This document shows, piece by piece, positions 1 through 7,808 of a stretch of DNA of 15,028 nt. The notes under the pieces were generated by a model. That model was given only the letters and a program-made list of their open reading frames with translations. It searched no databases and was not told the origin of the DNA. The DNA is taken from contig JAGLSH010000011.1 in the NCBI GenBank assembly GCA_023135855.1, positions 1 through 15,028 of the forward strand. Reading direction: 5' to 3'. The first letter of the stretch is position 1, and the number at the start of each line of letters is the position of its first letter. Origin of the DNA: Candidatus Omnitrophota bacterium (lineage in GTDB: Bacteria; Omnitrophota; Gorgyraeia; Duberdicusellales; 4484-171). A program made the position numbers and the translations under genes.

Positions 1-48
1 GGCACGGACATCAATTCGACTAAGGCTTTTTTAAAACCAAAGGTTTGA
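1..48 (+). CDS. rimP: probable C-terminal tail of ribosome maturation factor RimP (partial)
   Basis: An open frame runs from the left edge to a TGA at 46-48 and encodes only 15 residues, ending in AFLKPKV. RimP assists 30S subunit maturation, and its gene very commonly sits directly upstream of nusA and infB. RimP proteins often end in a short strand resembling I..A.L.P.F, and the ending STKAFLKPKV fits that loosely. The assignment rests mostly on gene order, because 15 residues are too few to recognise a family. The other two frames stop at 31-33 and 21-23, so this is the longest frame reaching the edge. Confidence 0.35.
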   Translation, partial: GTDINSTKAFLKPKV

Positions 49-56
49 AAAAAGCC
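24..56 (+). promoter_or_regulatory. long perfect-but-one hairpin between rimP and nusA
   Basis: Bases 24-38 pair with 42-56 around an AAA loop (39-41). That gives fourteen base pairs and one A-G mismatch (33 against 47). The outer arm is GGC followed by six T, matched by six A and GCC. The stem covers the last codons and stop of the presumed rimP and ends 11 bases before the nusA Shine-Dalgarno. No T-run follows it on either strand, so it is not a standard Rho-independent terminator. It could be an mRNA-stability or attenuation element controlling nusA, or a processing site. The structure is seen in the sequence; the role is inferred. Confidence 0.5.
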
Positions 57-67
57 AAGTCTCATTG

Positions 68-75
68 AAGGAGGT
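68..75 (+). promoter_or_regulatory. strong Shine-Dalgarno that fixes the nusA start
   Basis: AAGGAGGT is a near-perfect anti-16S match. It ends 7 bases before the GTG at 83-85. This points to GTG-83 as the nusA start rather than the in-frame TTG at 65, which lies upstream of and against the Shine-Dalgarno and could not use it. Confidence 0.85.
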
Positions 76-82
76 TGTAAAA

Positions 83-1270
83 GTGGGGAAAGAATTTTTA
101 AGTGTGCTTACGCAGTTGGAAAGAGAAAAAGGCTTAGATAAGAATGTTCTCATTGAGGCGGTAAAGAGCGCTTTGACTGTGGCCGCCAAGAAGATTGCCA
201 AAATAACTTCCCAGGATTCAGAGGTAAGAGTTGAAATAGATCCCTCAAAAGGTGATATCCATGTCTATATAGGGGATAAAGAGATAATGTCCAATGAATT
301 CGGCCGTATTGCCGCTCAGACTGCAAGGCAGGTGATTATCCAGAAAATAAGAGAGGCTGAAAAAGATAATATTTATAATGAGTATAAAGATAAAGAGGGT
401 AGCATTGTTGGGGGGATTGTTTATCGCCTAGAGAGAAAAGCTGTTATTTTGGATCTTATGGGTAAAGCTGAAGGTATAATCCCTAATTCTTTCTTAAGTC
501 CTCTTGATCACTTTCGTATTGGCGAAAGGGTTAAGGCTTTTGTTTATGAAGTCAAGAAGGAAAAAGGTGTGCAAATAATTCTTTCTCGTAAACATGAAGG
601 TTTAGTTCGTAAGTTATTTAACTTAGAAGTTCCAGAAATTGGCGATGGAATTGTTGAAATAAAAGGAATCGCTCGTGATCCTGGAGAAAGAACGAAAATC
701 GCCGTTGTTTCTAAAGACGATAAAGTTGATTGTGTAGGGGCTTGCGTTGGGATAAGAGGTTCACGAGTAAAGAGTATAATTGAGGAGTTAAGAGGAGAGA
801 AAATTGATATTATAAGATGGGGTGAAGATGTAAAAGAATTTATTAAGATGGCACTTTCCCCGGCAGTTATCTCAATGATTGAATTAGATCGTGAGGCTAG
901 AAGAGCTAAAGTTTTGGTTGCTGCTGATCAACTTTCTTTATCTATCGGACGTAAGGGGCAAAATGTTCGCCTTGCTTCAAAGTTGGTAGGTTGGGAAATA
1001 GATGTTCGTTCTCGTGAAAGCATTGAAGAGAGCATTAAGAAGTTATTTGCTCTAAAAGCTGTAGGTAAAAAAGTAGCTGCTGTTTTAGTAGATGCCGGGT
1101 ATAATAATTTAAACTCCTTAGCTAGAGCTGAAGCAACTGGGCTTTCTTCGCTTAAAGGTATTGGCGCTAAAAAAGCGGCCAGTATAATAGAAGAAGTAAA
1201 GAAAGCAATAGCTATAGAGGATAAGGCAAAAGTGGAGAAAAAGGAGACAACCAAAGATGAGAATTCATGA
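83..1270 (+). CDS. nusA: transcription termination/antitermination factor NusA
   Basis: NusA binds RNA polymerase and nascent RNA and modulates pausing, termination and antitermination. The protein is 395 residues when started at GTG-83. In order it shows an N-terminal polymerase-binding domain (about 1-105), an S1 RNA-binding domain (about 106-170), KH1 (about 177-246, with DPGERTKIAV and the GACVGIRGSRVK loop) and KH2 (about 255-312, with the SIGRKGQNVRLAS loop). A short helical C-terminus (about 325-380) carries a helix-hairpin-helix segment SLKGIGAKKA. The last 20 or so residues are a charged Lys/Glu tail. E. coli NusA has two long acidic repeats at the C-terminus that are mostly absent here, as in many bacteria. 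The gene follows the presumed rimP and overlaps infB by 14 bases, matching the classic rimP-nusA-infB operon. Confidence 0.96.
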   Translation: MGKEFLSVLTQLEREKGLDKNVLIEAVKSALTVAAKKIAKITSQDSEVRVEIDPSKGDIHVYIGDKEIMSNEFGRIAAQTARQVIIQKIREAEKDNIYNEYKDKEGSIVGGIVYRLERKAVILDLMGKAEGIIPNSFLSPLDHFRIGERVKAFVYEVKKEKGVQIILSRKHEGLVRKLFNLEVPEIGDGIVEIKGIARDPGERTKIAVVSKDDKVDCVGACVGIRGSRVKSIIEELRGEKIDIIRWGEDVKEFIKMALSPAVISMIELDREARRAKVLVAADQLSLSIGRKGQNVRLASKLVGWEIDVRSRESIEESIKKLFALKAVGKKVAAVLVDAGYNNLNSLARAEATGLSSLKGIGAKKAASIIEEVKKAIAIEDKAKVEKKETTKDENS

Positions 1271-3164
1271 ACTAGCCAAAGAGCTAAATATAGACAGTAA
1301 AGAATTGATTGAAAAGTTGAAATTGCTTAATTTCCCTGTAAAGAATCATATGTCTAGCGTGGATAAAGATACGGCTGATATTATTAAGCATGAAGTTGGA
1401 GAGCTAGATCGTAAGGAGATTGAGGAAAATGTTATTGAAGTAAGTTTTCCGATTACGATTAAGGATATGGCTGTGAAATTAGGTAAAAAATCTTCACAAC
1501 TTTTATCGGATTTAATAAAAAAGGGTAAGTTTTTTAATATTAATCAAAGCATTGATGAGAAGTGTGCAAGAGAGATTGCTTATGATTATAAAGTTAACTT
1601 GAAAGAAAAACTTTCTAAAGAGGAAGAGATTTTAAAAGTTGAGTCTAAGAATTTGGAGAAGCGAGCGCCAGTAGTTACTCTTATGGGTCATATTGACCAT
1701 GGAAAAACAAGCATTCTTGATTGTATTCGAAAGAGCAAGATTAGTGACAAGGAGGCTGGGGGGATTACTCAACATATTGGTGCTTACCAGGTATCTTTAG
1801 ATAAAGGAAAAATTACTTTTATAGACACTCCTGGTCATGAGACTTTTACAGCTATGCGTGCGCGCGGCGCTGATGTTACCGATATTGTAATTATCGTAAT
1901 AGCAGCAGATGACGGCATCAAGCCTCAAACAGTAGAGGCTATTGATCATGCTAAAGCCTCAGGAGCTTCAATTATTGTTGCGATTAATAAAATTGATAGA
2001 CCTAATTCTAATGCTGATATGGTAAAACAACAGCTTTCTAAGATGGACATGTCTCCTGAAGATTGGGGCGGTAAAACTATTACTGTAAATGTGTCAGCTA
2101 AGACTGGCGAAGGGATAGATGATCTTCTAGATTTAATCATTCTTCAATCTGATATTATGGAGTTAAAAGCAGATTATAAGCGCTCAGCTATTGGAGTAGT
2201 AGTGGAAGCAAGATTGTCTAAAGGTAGAGGTTCTCTAGCTACAATTCTAGTTAAGGAAGGTATACTTAAGACTGGTGATTGGTGTGTTTGTGGTCTTTAT
2301 TCTGGAAAGATAAGGGCGATACATGATGATAGAAAAAAGATTTTGAAAGAAGTCTTGCCAGCTCATCCTGCAGAGATTTTAGGCTTAAACGGTGTACCTA
2401 ACCCCGGTGAACAATTATTAGTTGTTACTGATGAGAAAAATGCTCGGGAAATCATTAGCAAAAGAAAGGATGAAGAAACAAGAAATAAACTTGTACCAAA
2501 AACTCACCTTAAATTAGAAGATTTATATAAAAAGGTTCAGGAAGAAGATCTAAAGCAATTAAAAATTATTCTTAAGGCTGATGTTGGGGGTACTTTAGAA
2601 GCTGTTGAAGGAGCTTTGAATAAAATTTCTACTGAAGAAGTAAAGGTGAATATTATTCATAAAGGAGTAGGATCAGTAAATTCTTCGGATATTCTTTTAG
2701 CTGAGGTTACTGATTCTATTGTGGTTGGTTTTAAAGTTAGTATTGATGCTCAGGTTAGAGAATTATCACGCAGAAAAGGCATTGAGACAAGATCCTATCA
2801 GATTGTTTATGAGCTTATTGATGACGTTAAGGGCGCTGTAGAAGGATTGTTAACTCCGCATGTAAAGCGTACTTTTTTAGGAAGAGCTAAGGTAAAGACA
2901 GTATTCAAATTATCAAGAGCTGGGATAATTGCTGGATCTGTGGTAGAGAAGGGAAAGATTAAAAGAGGATCAATCTGTAATCTTTTTCGAGACAATGAAG
3001 TGATTTTTGAAGGTAAAGTTCAGACTTTGAAGAGATTTAAGGACGATGTTAGAGAGGTGACTGAAGGTCTTGAGTGTGGCATTGATATTGGATTTGATAA
3101 AATCAAAGAGGATGATATTATTGATACCTTTGATGAAGAGACAATCGCTCGGAAATTAAAATGA
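1257..3164 (+). CDS. infB: translation initiation factor IF-2
   Basis: IF-2 is the GTPase that places fMet-tRNA on the 30S subunit and promotes subunit joining. The protein is 635 residues, short beside the roughly 890 of E. coli, because the low-complexity N-terminal region is largely missing. Two IF2_N-type helical modules remain (about 1-45 and 63-115). The G domain has the P-loop GHIDHGKT (144-151; usually GHVDHGKT), the G2 segment GGITQHIGA, DTPGH (190-194), NKID (244-247) and SAKTGEG (280-286). Domains II, III and the fMet-tRNA-binding C2 domain follow to the end. The ATG at 1257 lies inside the 3' end of nusA, with AAGGAG at 1241-1246 ten bases upstream. The stop overlaps the trpS start by four bases (ATGA). 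Confidence 0.98.
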   Translation: MRIHELAKELNIDSKELIEKLKLLNFPVKNHMSSVDKDTADIIKHEVGELDRKEIEENVIEVSFPITIKDMAVKLGKKSSQLLSDLIKKGKFFNINQSIDEKCAREIAYDYKVNLKEKLSKEEEILKVESKNLEKRAPVVTLMGHIDHGKTSILDCIRKSKISDKEAGGITQHIGAYQVSLDKGKITFIDTPGHETFTAMRARGADVTDIVIIVIAADDGIKPQTVEAIDHAKASGASIIVAINKIDRPNSNADMVKQQLSKMDMSPEDWGGKTITVNVSAKTGEGIDDLLDLIILQSDIMELKADYKRSAIGVVVEARLSKGRGSLATILVKEGILKTGDWCVCGLYSGKIRAIHDDRKKILKEVLPAHPAEILGLNGVPNPGEQLLVVTDEKNAREIISKRKDEETRNKLVPKTHLKLEDLYKKVQEEDLKQLKIILKADVGGTLEAVEGALNKISTEEVKVNIIHKGVGSVNSSDILLAEVTDSIVVGFKVSIDAQVRELSRRKGIETRSYQIVYELIDDVKGAVEGLLTPHVKRTFLGRAKVKTVFKLSRAGIIAGSVVEKGKIKRGSICNLFRDNEVIFEGKVQTLKRFKDDVREVTEGLECGIDIGFDKIKEDDIIDTFDEETIARKLK

Positions 3165-4153
3165 AATTAGAAAAAAAGAAGACAATTTTAAGTGGAATTA
3201 GGCCTACTGGAAAGTTGCATCTTGGGCATTGGGTGGGGGCGTTATCCAATTGGATGAAATTGCAGGAGGAGTATAAGTGCTTTTTTATGGTTGCTGATTG
3301 GCATGCGTTGATGAGCGAGTATAAAAATCCCTCAATGATTAAAGATTCTGTTTTGGATAATGTTAGCGATTGGTTAGCTTATGGGATAGATCCAAAAAGA
3401 AGTGTTATCTTTATACAGTCTGAAGTGCCAGAGCATTTAGAGCTGTACATGATTCTTTCAAACTTAGTTCCCCTAGGATGGTTATTTAGATGTCCAACCT
3501 TTAAAGAGCAACTGACTCAATTAAAAGATAAGGATATAAATACTCATGCTTTTCTAGGCTATCCGGTTTTGCAATCTGCAGATATCCTTTTGTATAAAGC
3601 TAATTCTGTTCCTGTTGGTGAAGATCAGCTTCCTCATTTGGAATTATGTAGGGAGATCGTTAGGCGTTTTCATTTTACTTACAAGAGTAAAGTTTTTATT
3701 GAACCCCAACCATTACTTACTTCGGTTCCTCGTTTCTTAGGTTTAGATGGAAGAAAAATGAGTAAGAGTTATAATAATTGTATTGGGCTATCTGAAGACT
3801 CAGCGAGTCTAAAACGTAAAGTTCTCTCAATGTTTACTGACCCAGCTCGGAAGAGAAGGGATGATCCCGGTCATCCTGATGTTTGTAATGTTTTTGATTA
3901 TTATTCTATTTTTGCTCCCGGCAAGAAAACTGAGCTTCCTAAAGAGTGTAGGGAAGCAAAGAGAGGTTGCAAAGAATGTAAGGATGAGCTGATAAAAATT
4001 CTTGAAGAGTTTATTGCTCCTAAGAGAGAGGAAAAGACTAAAATTTTAAAGAAGAAAGATTATTTAAGAGATATTTTAGAAGAGGGCAAGAAAAAGGCTA
4101 GAGAAGTTGCTAGTAAAACCATTGATGAAGTTAAGGTGGCATTAAAAATATGA
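3161..4153 (+). CDS. trpS: tryptophanyl-tRNA synthetase
   Basis: This class Ic aminoacyl-tRNA synthetase charges tRNA-Trp with tryptophan using ATP. The 330-residue length is normal for the bacterial enzyme. The N-terminus has the family opening LSGIRPTGKLHLGHWVGAL, with HLGH at 20-23 as the HIGH motif. The amino-acid and adenylate pocket shows GEDQLPHLEL at 153-162, and the second signature KMSKS is at 199-203. The segment TDPARKRRDDPGHP (about 226-239) and the cysteine pair CKEC (270-273) are typical of TrpRS rather than TyrRS. Start and stop are coupled to infB and scpA by four-base ATGA overlaps, with no clear Shine-Dalgarno, so translation probably depends on reinitiation. TrpRS is not a usual member of the infB operon, where rbfA or truB is expected. 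Confidence 0.97.
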   Translation: MKLEKKKTILSGIRPTGKLHLGHWVGALSNWMKLQEEYKCFFMVADWHALMSEYKNPSMIKDSVLDNVSDWLAYGIDPKRSVIFIQSEVPEHLELYMILSNLVPLGWLFRCPTFKEQLTQLKDKDINTHAFLGYPVLQSADILLYKANSVPVGEDQLPHLELCREIVRRFHFTYKSKVFIEPQPLLTSVPRFLGLDGRKMSKSYNNCIGLSEDSASLKRKVLSMFTDPARKRRDDPGHPDVCNVFDYYSIFAPGKKTELPKECREAKRGCKECKDELIKILEEFIAPKREEKTKILKKKDYLRDILEEGKKKAREVASKTIDEVKVALKI

Positions 4154-4872
4154 AAGTGAGATTAGATATTTTCGAAGGCCCCCTAGATTTGCTTCTTTAT
4201 CTTATAAAGAAGGACCATCTTAATATTTGTGATATCTCTATAGCTAATGTTATAGAGCAATACTTACAATTTCTAGAAGTGATGAAACTCCTAGATATAA
4301 ATCTAGCTTCTGAGTATTTAGTTACTGCTGCTAATCTGATTAATATAAAATCAAAGATGCTTCTTCCCCGTCAAGAAGAAGCCCAGGAAGAGGAAGAAGA
4401 TCCTCGGGAAGAATTGGTAAGAAGGCTTCTTGAATATGAGAAATTCAAAGATGCAGCAGAGTTTTTAAGAGATAAAGAAGTAGAGAGAAACAGGTACTTT
4501 AAGCGTCCTACGCTTGATTTTCCAGCTGGTGAAGTTTATATCGAAGCGTCAATATTTGATTTAATAAGTGCTTTCAAGAATGCTCTTAAAGAGATCCCTA
4601 AAGATGTTTTTTTTGAAGTTGTTAAGGATGAATTCACAGTAGAAGATAAAATTCATGATTTATTACATCTTCTTTTGGTTAAAGAGAAGGTTTCTTTAGC
4701 AGAGTTGTTTACTTCAGCTAAGAATAAATTAGAAATTGTAGTTACATTTTTAGCTATACTCGAGCTAATAAAGTTAAAAGAGATTGCTGCTATACAGGAA
4801 GAGCTTTTTGGTTCAATTTTAATTGCTCGCAGAGATACTATCTTTGCACAACCTGGGATGTCAAAAGAATAA
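4150..4872 (+). CDS. scpA: segregation and condensation protein A (ScpA kleisin)
   Basis: ScpA is the kleisin subunit that bridges the SMC dimer with ScpB to form the chromosome-organising condensin. The 240-residue length is typical. The SMC-neck-binding N-terminal domain begins with the diagnostic FEGPLDLLLYLI (8-19) and continues to about 70 through LASEYLVTAANLINIKSKMLL-type helices. An acidic linker (about 76-87) follows. The C-terminal winged-helix domain (about 155-232) contains TFLAILELIKL and ends near GSILIARR. The gene overlaps trpS by four bases. trpS-scpA adjacency occurs in several bacterial groups, but there scpB usually follows. Here the next gene is ruvB, and no scpB is present in the window. 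Confidence 0.95.
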   Translation: MKVRLDIFEGPLDLLLYLIKKDHLNICDISIANVIEQYLQFLEVMKLLDINLASEYLVTAANLINIKSKMLLPRQEEAQEEEEDPREELVRRLLEYEKFKDAAEFLRDKEVERNRYFKRPTLDFPAGEVYIEASIFDLISAFKNALKEIPKDVFFEVVKDEFTVEDKIHDLLHLLLVKEKVSLAELFTSAKNKLEIVVTFLAILELIKLKEIAAIQEELFGSILIARRDTIFAQPGMSKE

Positions 4873-4873
4873 A

Positions 4874-5899
4874 ATGAGTGAAGAAGGAGTAACAGATTAT
4901 TTAAAAGAAAACGAAGAAGAGCAAGTTATTAATCTTTCTCTTCGACCAAAAAATATAAAAGAGTTTTTGGGTCAGAAGAATGTTATTTCTTCTTTAGAGA
5001 TTTCCCTAGAGGCTGCTAAAAAAAGAGAGGAACCTCTAGAACATATGCTTCTTTCTGGTCCTCCTGGCCTAGGAAAGACTTCTTTAGCTTATTGCGTTGC
5101 TCAGCAGATGAAGTCAAAGCTTACCGCGACTAGCGGACCAGCTATAGAAAGAGCTGGAGATTTAGTGGGCATTTTAACTAATCTTGAAGCCGGGGATATT
5201 CTGTTTATTGATGAAATTCATCGTCTTTCAAAGGTTGTGGAGGAATTTCTTTATCCGGCAATGGAAAATTTCCAGATAGATTTCATTATTGATAAAGGTC
5301 CTTACGCTAAGAGCGTTAAGTTTAATATAAAACCTTTTACCCTTATCGGGGCAACTACTCGTAAAGGATTGTTAAGCGGTCCATTGCGTGGTAGATTCGG
5401 ATTATTTTATGATTTTGATTTTTATAGCCCTGAGGAGCTTTCGAAAATTGTTCAACGTAGTGCTGGACTTCTTGAAATAGAAATTGATTCGGAAAGCGCT
5501 ATGGAAATTGCTCGACGTTCTCGAGGGTCTCCACGTTTATGCAACCGTCTTCTAAGAAGAGTTCGTGATTATGCTCAAGTTATTGGTACCGGCGTGATTG
5601 ATATTAGCATTACTCAAGATTCTTTAGCTAAAATAGGGGTAGACAACCAAGGGCTTGATAAGATGGACCGTAAATACTTGCTAGCAATTATGAATTTGTA
5701 TCAAGGAGGGCCAGCTGGGATTGAAGCCATCGCTGCGACCTTGCGTGAGGATAAATTAACTCTCGAAGATGTTGTTGAGCCGTATTTGCTTAAGGAAGGA
5801 TTTATTATTCGTTCCCCTAGAGGTAGAATCGCCACAGAAATTTCCTACCAGCATTTAAAACTTTCCCTTAAGGGTAAGATCCAAGAAGAAATTTTTTAA
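4874..5899 (+). CDS. ruvB: Holliday junction branch-migration helicase RuvB
   Basis: RuvB is the AAA+ hexameric motor that, loaded by RuvA, drives branch migration of Holliday junctions. The protein is 341 residues from ATG-4874, the normal length. Walker A is GPPGLGKTS (62-70), Walker B with sensor is DEIHRL (113-118), sensor I is GATTR (159-163), and the arginine-finger segment is PLRGRFG (about 170-176). The sensor II and winged-helix part contains SPRLCNRLLRR and the DNA-binding C-terminus. An in-frame TTG at 4823 would extend the protein 17 residues into scpA coding sequence. ATG-4874 is preferred because it lies one base after the scpA stop and gives family length. Neither ruvA nor ruvC is adjacent. 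Confidence 0.97.
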   Translation: MSEEGVTDYLKENEEEQVINLSLRPKNIKEFLGQKNVISSLEISLEAAKKREEPLEHMLLSGPPGLGKTSLAYCVAQQMKSKLTATSGPAIERAGDLVGILTNLEAGDILFIDEIHRLSKVVEEFLYPAMENFQIDFIIDKGPYAKSVKFNIKPFTLIGATTRKGLLSGPLRGRFGLFYDFDFYSPEELSKIVQRSAGLLEIEIDSESAMEIARRSRGSPRLCNRLLRRVRDYAQVIGTGVIDISITQDSLAKIGVDNQGLDKMDRKYLLAIMNLYQGGPAGIEAIAATLREDKLTLEDVVEPYLLKEGFIIRSPRGRIATEISYQHLKLSLKGKIQEEIF

Positions 5900-5969
5900 A
5901 AATTGTTAGGTAGAACAGGCTTTTGATGTAAAGGCTATTAGTATATTTATTTTACTTTAAAAAAAGAAG
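5900..5969 (+). promoter_or_regulatory. longest intergenic gap; possible weak promoter for tgt
   Basis: These 70 bases are the only sizeable non-coding stretch and separate the nusA-ruvB block from the tgt-rplS block. A TTGTTA (5903-5908) followed after 18 bases by TGTAAA (5927-5932) is a poor sigma-70-like pair with four of six matches each. The downstream part (5941-5968) is almost pure A/T. I find no stable hairpin and no T-tract terminator. A promoter here is plausible from position, but the sequence evidence is weak. Confidence 0.22.
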
Positions 5970-7097
5970 ATGTTTAAGTTAATAAAAAAAGACACAACAA
6001 CTTGCGCTCGAACAGGAGTTTTTAAAACTAGAGCGTCTCAAGTGCATACTCCAGCTTTTTTCCCGGTTGCTACTCAGGCAACAGTTAAAGGGCTTACTCA
6101 AGATCATCTTAAAGAAATAGATGTTGATGGTTTGTTGGTTAATGCTTATCATTTGTTTTTGCGTCCGGGAACTGAAATTATTAAGAAGTGCGGGGGACTA
6201 CATTCTTTTATGGGTTTTGATAAGACGATTATAACTGATAGCGGCGGGTATCAAATTTTTAGTTTAGAAAGATTTCGTAAAGTTAGTGATCAGGGCGTAG
6301 AATTTCAATCTCATGTTGATGGCAGTACATTCTTTTTAACCCCTGAGGAAGCGATTAGAATCCAGCTCGATTTGGGCTCAGATGTTGTAGTTCCTTTGGA
6401 TGAGTGTGTTAAACATCCAATTTCTGAAAAAGGTGCTCGCAAGGCAATGGAGCGTAGTATTGATTGGGCTGGGAGAGGTAAGGAGTATTTTGATAAGCAT
6501 AATCAGAGTAATCGTATGTTTTGGGGGATTATCCAAGGGTCTACCTATAAAGAGTTGCGAGGAGAATGCATTGAGAAGCTGTTGCCTCTAGGTATAAAGG
6601 GCTTTTGCATAGGTGGTTTAAGTGTTGGCGAGCCTGAAGATTTAAGGTATAATATGCTCCTCTTTATTGATGAAAAAGTGCCAAAGGAATGTCTTCGATA
6701 TTTTATGGGTTATGGTAAACCTGGGGATATTCTCGAAGCAGTAAGCCTAGGGGTAGATCTTTTTGATTGCGTTGTTCCTACGCGATATGGACGCACTGGA
6801 ACAGCCTTTACTAATCAAGGAGAAATCACCGTAAGGAATGCTAATTACAGTCAAGATACTGAACCTTTGGATAAGGAGTGTTCTTGTTATACTTGCCGTA
6901 ATTTTTCTCGAGCTTATTTACGGCACCTTATAAACGTAAAAGAGATGACAGGAACTCAGTTAGTTACTTACCATAATGTGTTTTGGTATAAGAATTTCAT
7001 GGTAAAGATTAGAGAAGCTATAAATTGCGGAAAATTTTCTGAGCTTAAAGATACGTTTTTAAATAGATTTAAAGAAGCAAAGGGCAATGATAATTGA
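5970..7097 (+). CDS. tgt: queuine tRNA-ribosyltransferase (tRNA-guanine transglycosylase)
   Basis: Tgt exchanges guanine-34 of tRNAs with GUN anticodons for the queuosine precursor preQ1. The 375-residue length is normal. The N-terminus matches the family start (FKLIKKD followed by HTPAFFPVATQATVKGL). The substrate pocket has DSGGYQIF (Asp-90) and DEC (Asp-144), with GGLSVGEP at about 215-222. The covalent nucleophile is Asp-266 in LFDCVVPTR. The zinc site is complete: Cys-304, Cys-306, Cys-309 and His-335 have the spacing seen in characterised enzymes. The usual neighbours queA and yajC/secD are absent. ruvB lies upstream, which partly retains the common ruvB-queA-tgt order with queA removed. 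The stop overlaps the trmD start by 11 bases, implying coupled translation. Confidence 0.97.
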   Translation: MFKLIKKDTTTCARTGVFKTRASQVHTPAFFPVATQATVKGLTQDHLKEIDVDGLLVNAYHLFLRPGTEIIKKCGGLHSFMGFDKTIITDSGGYQIFSLERFRKVSDQGVEFQSHVDGSTFFLTPEEAIRIQLDLGSDVVVPLDECVKHPISEKGARKAMERSIDWAGRGKEYFDKHNQSNRMFWGIIQGSTYKELRGECIEKLLPLGIKGFCIGGLSVGEPEDLRYNMLLFIDEKVPKECLRYFMGYGKPGDILEAVSLGVDLFDCVVPTRYGRTGTAFTNQGEITVRNANYSQDTEPLDKECSCYTCRNFSRAYLRHLINVKEMTGTQLVTYHNVFWYKNFMVKIREAINCGKFSELKDTFLNRFKEAKGNDN

Positions 7098-7782
7098 TGT
7101 TGTTACTATTTTTCCTAAGATGTTTTCTCCGGTTCTAGATGAATCGATAATAAATAGAGCTCAAGATAAGGGCTTAGTTAAGATAAATATACATAATCTT
7201 CGTGATTTTGCATCTGAGCCACATAAAAAAGTAGATGCTCCTTCTTGTGGAGGAGGAGGAATGGTTTTTAAACCAGATCCTTTATTTGGGGCAGTTGAAT
7301 CGATTTTAGGGTATGAGGTTTATCCAGAAAAAAAGAAGGATGAAAATAAAAGAATAATTCTTCTCTCTCCACAAGGGAAGACTTTAAGTCAAAAAAGAGT
7401 GAAGAAGTTTTTGAATTTGGAACGTTTAATTCTTCTTGCTCCGCGCTATGAAGGTGTTGACGAGCGGGTAAGATGCGATTTAGCAGAAGAAGAAATCTCT
7501 TTAGGGGATTATATTTTAAGTGGTGGAGAGTTAGCTTCAATGGTTTTTATTGATTGTTTATGCCGTTTAATTCCTGGCGTTGTTTCGGATAAAGAGTCGA
7601 TTAAAAGAGAGAGTTTTGAAGGCCAAGGCTTAGACTTTCCTCACTATACTAAGCCGGTTGATTTTCGTGGCTTAAAGGTGCCAGAGGTTTTACTCTCAGG
7701 GAATCATGGAAAAATCGAGACTTGGAGAAAAAGACAGGCTTTAGAGACTACCAAAAAAAGAAGGCCTGATTTATTGAAATAA
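7087..7782 (+). CDS. trmD: tRNA (guanine-37-N1)-methyltransferase TrmD
   Basis: TrmD methylates G37 of tRNAs using S-adenosylmethionine and so prevents +1 frameshifting. It is a SPOUT-class enzyme that works as a homodimer. The protein is 231 residues. The knotted AdoMet site is visible as LLSPQGKTL (92-100), APRYEGVDERV (118-128) and SLGDYILSGGELA (138-150). The catalytic-loop aspartate lies in LDFPHYTKP (Asp-183), and the C-terminal tRNA-binding domain carries LLSGNHGKIETWRK. The loop normally reading PYGGGPGMV is PSCGGGGMV here (52-60), an unusual variant of a segment near the target base. The gene overlaps tgt by 11 bases and is followed by rplS, as in most bacteria. rimM and rpsP, usually upstream, are missing. 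Confidence 0.96.
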   Translation: MIIDVVTIFPKMFSPVLDESIINRAQDKGLVKINIHNLRDFASEPHKKVDAPSCGGGGMVFKPDPLFGAVESILGYEVYPEKKKDENKRIILLSPQGKTLSQKRVKKFLNLERLILLAPRYEGVDERVRCDLAEEEISLGDYILSGGELASMVFIDCLCRLIPGVVSDKESIKRESFEGQGLDFPHYTKPVDFRGLKVPEVLLSGNHGKIETWRKRQALETTKKRRPDLLK

Positions 7783-7808
7783 ATTTTTAAAATGGTAAGA
7801 TTTTACAA

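Noticed and set aside
65..82. Upstream TTG start for nusA
   Set aside because: It would place the start codon upstream of and touching the Shine-Dalgarno at 68-75. GTG-83 has ideal spacing.
928..1254. 108-codon minus-strand open frame inside nusA
   Set aside because: It lies antisense to the conserved KH2 and C-terminal region of nusA, has no ribosome-binding site, and its Ser/Leu-rich translation looks like no known family. Other minus-strand frames (inside infB, trmD, rnhB, folD, guaB, guaA, dnaE) were rejected for the same reasons.
4823..4873. TTG start extending ruvB 17 residues into scpA
   Set aside because: The added residues match nothing in RuvB, and ATG-4874 directly after the scpA stop gives normal family length.
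6400..6591. 63-codon + frame inside tgt
   Set aside because: It is an alternate-frame shadow of strongly conserved tgt coding sequence, with no ribosome-binding site.
7788..7805. TAAAAT-ATTTTA inverted repeat between trmD and rplS as a terminator or operator
   Set aside because: The stem is six A/T pairs only, easily expected by chance in AT-rich sequence, and no T-run follows.
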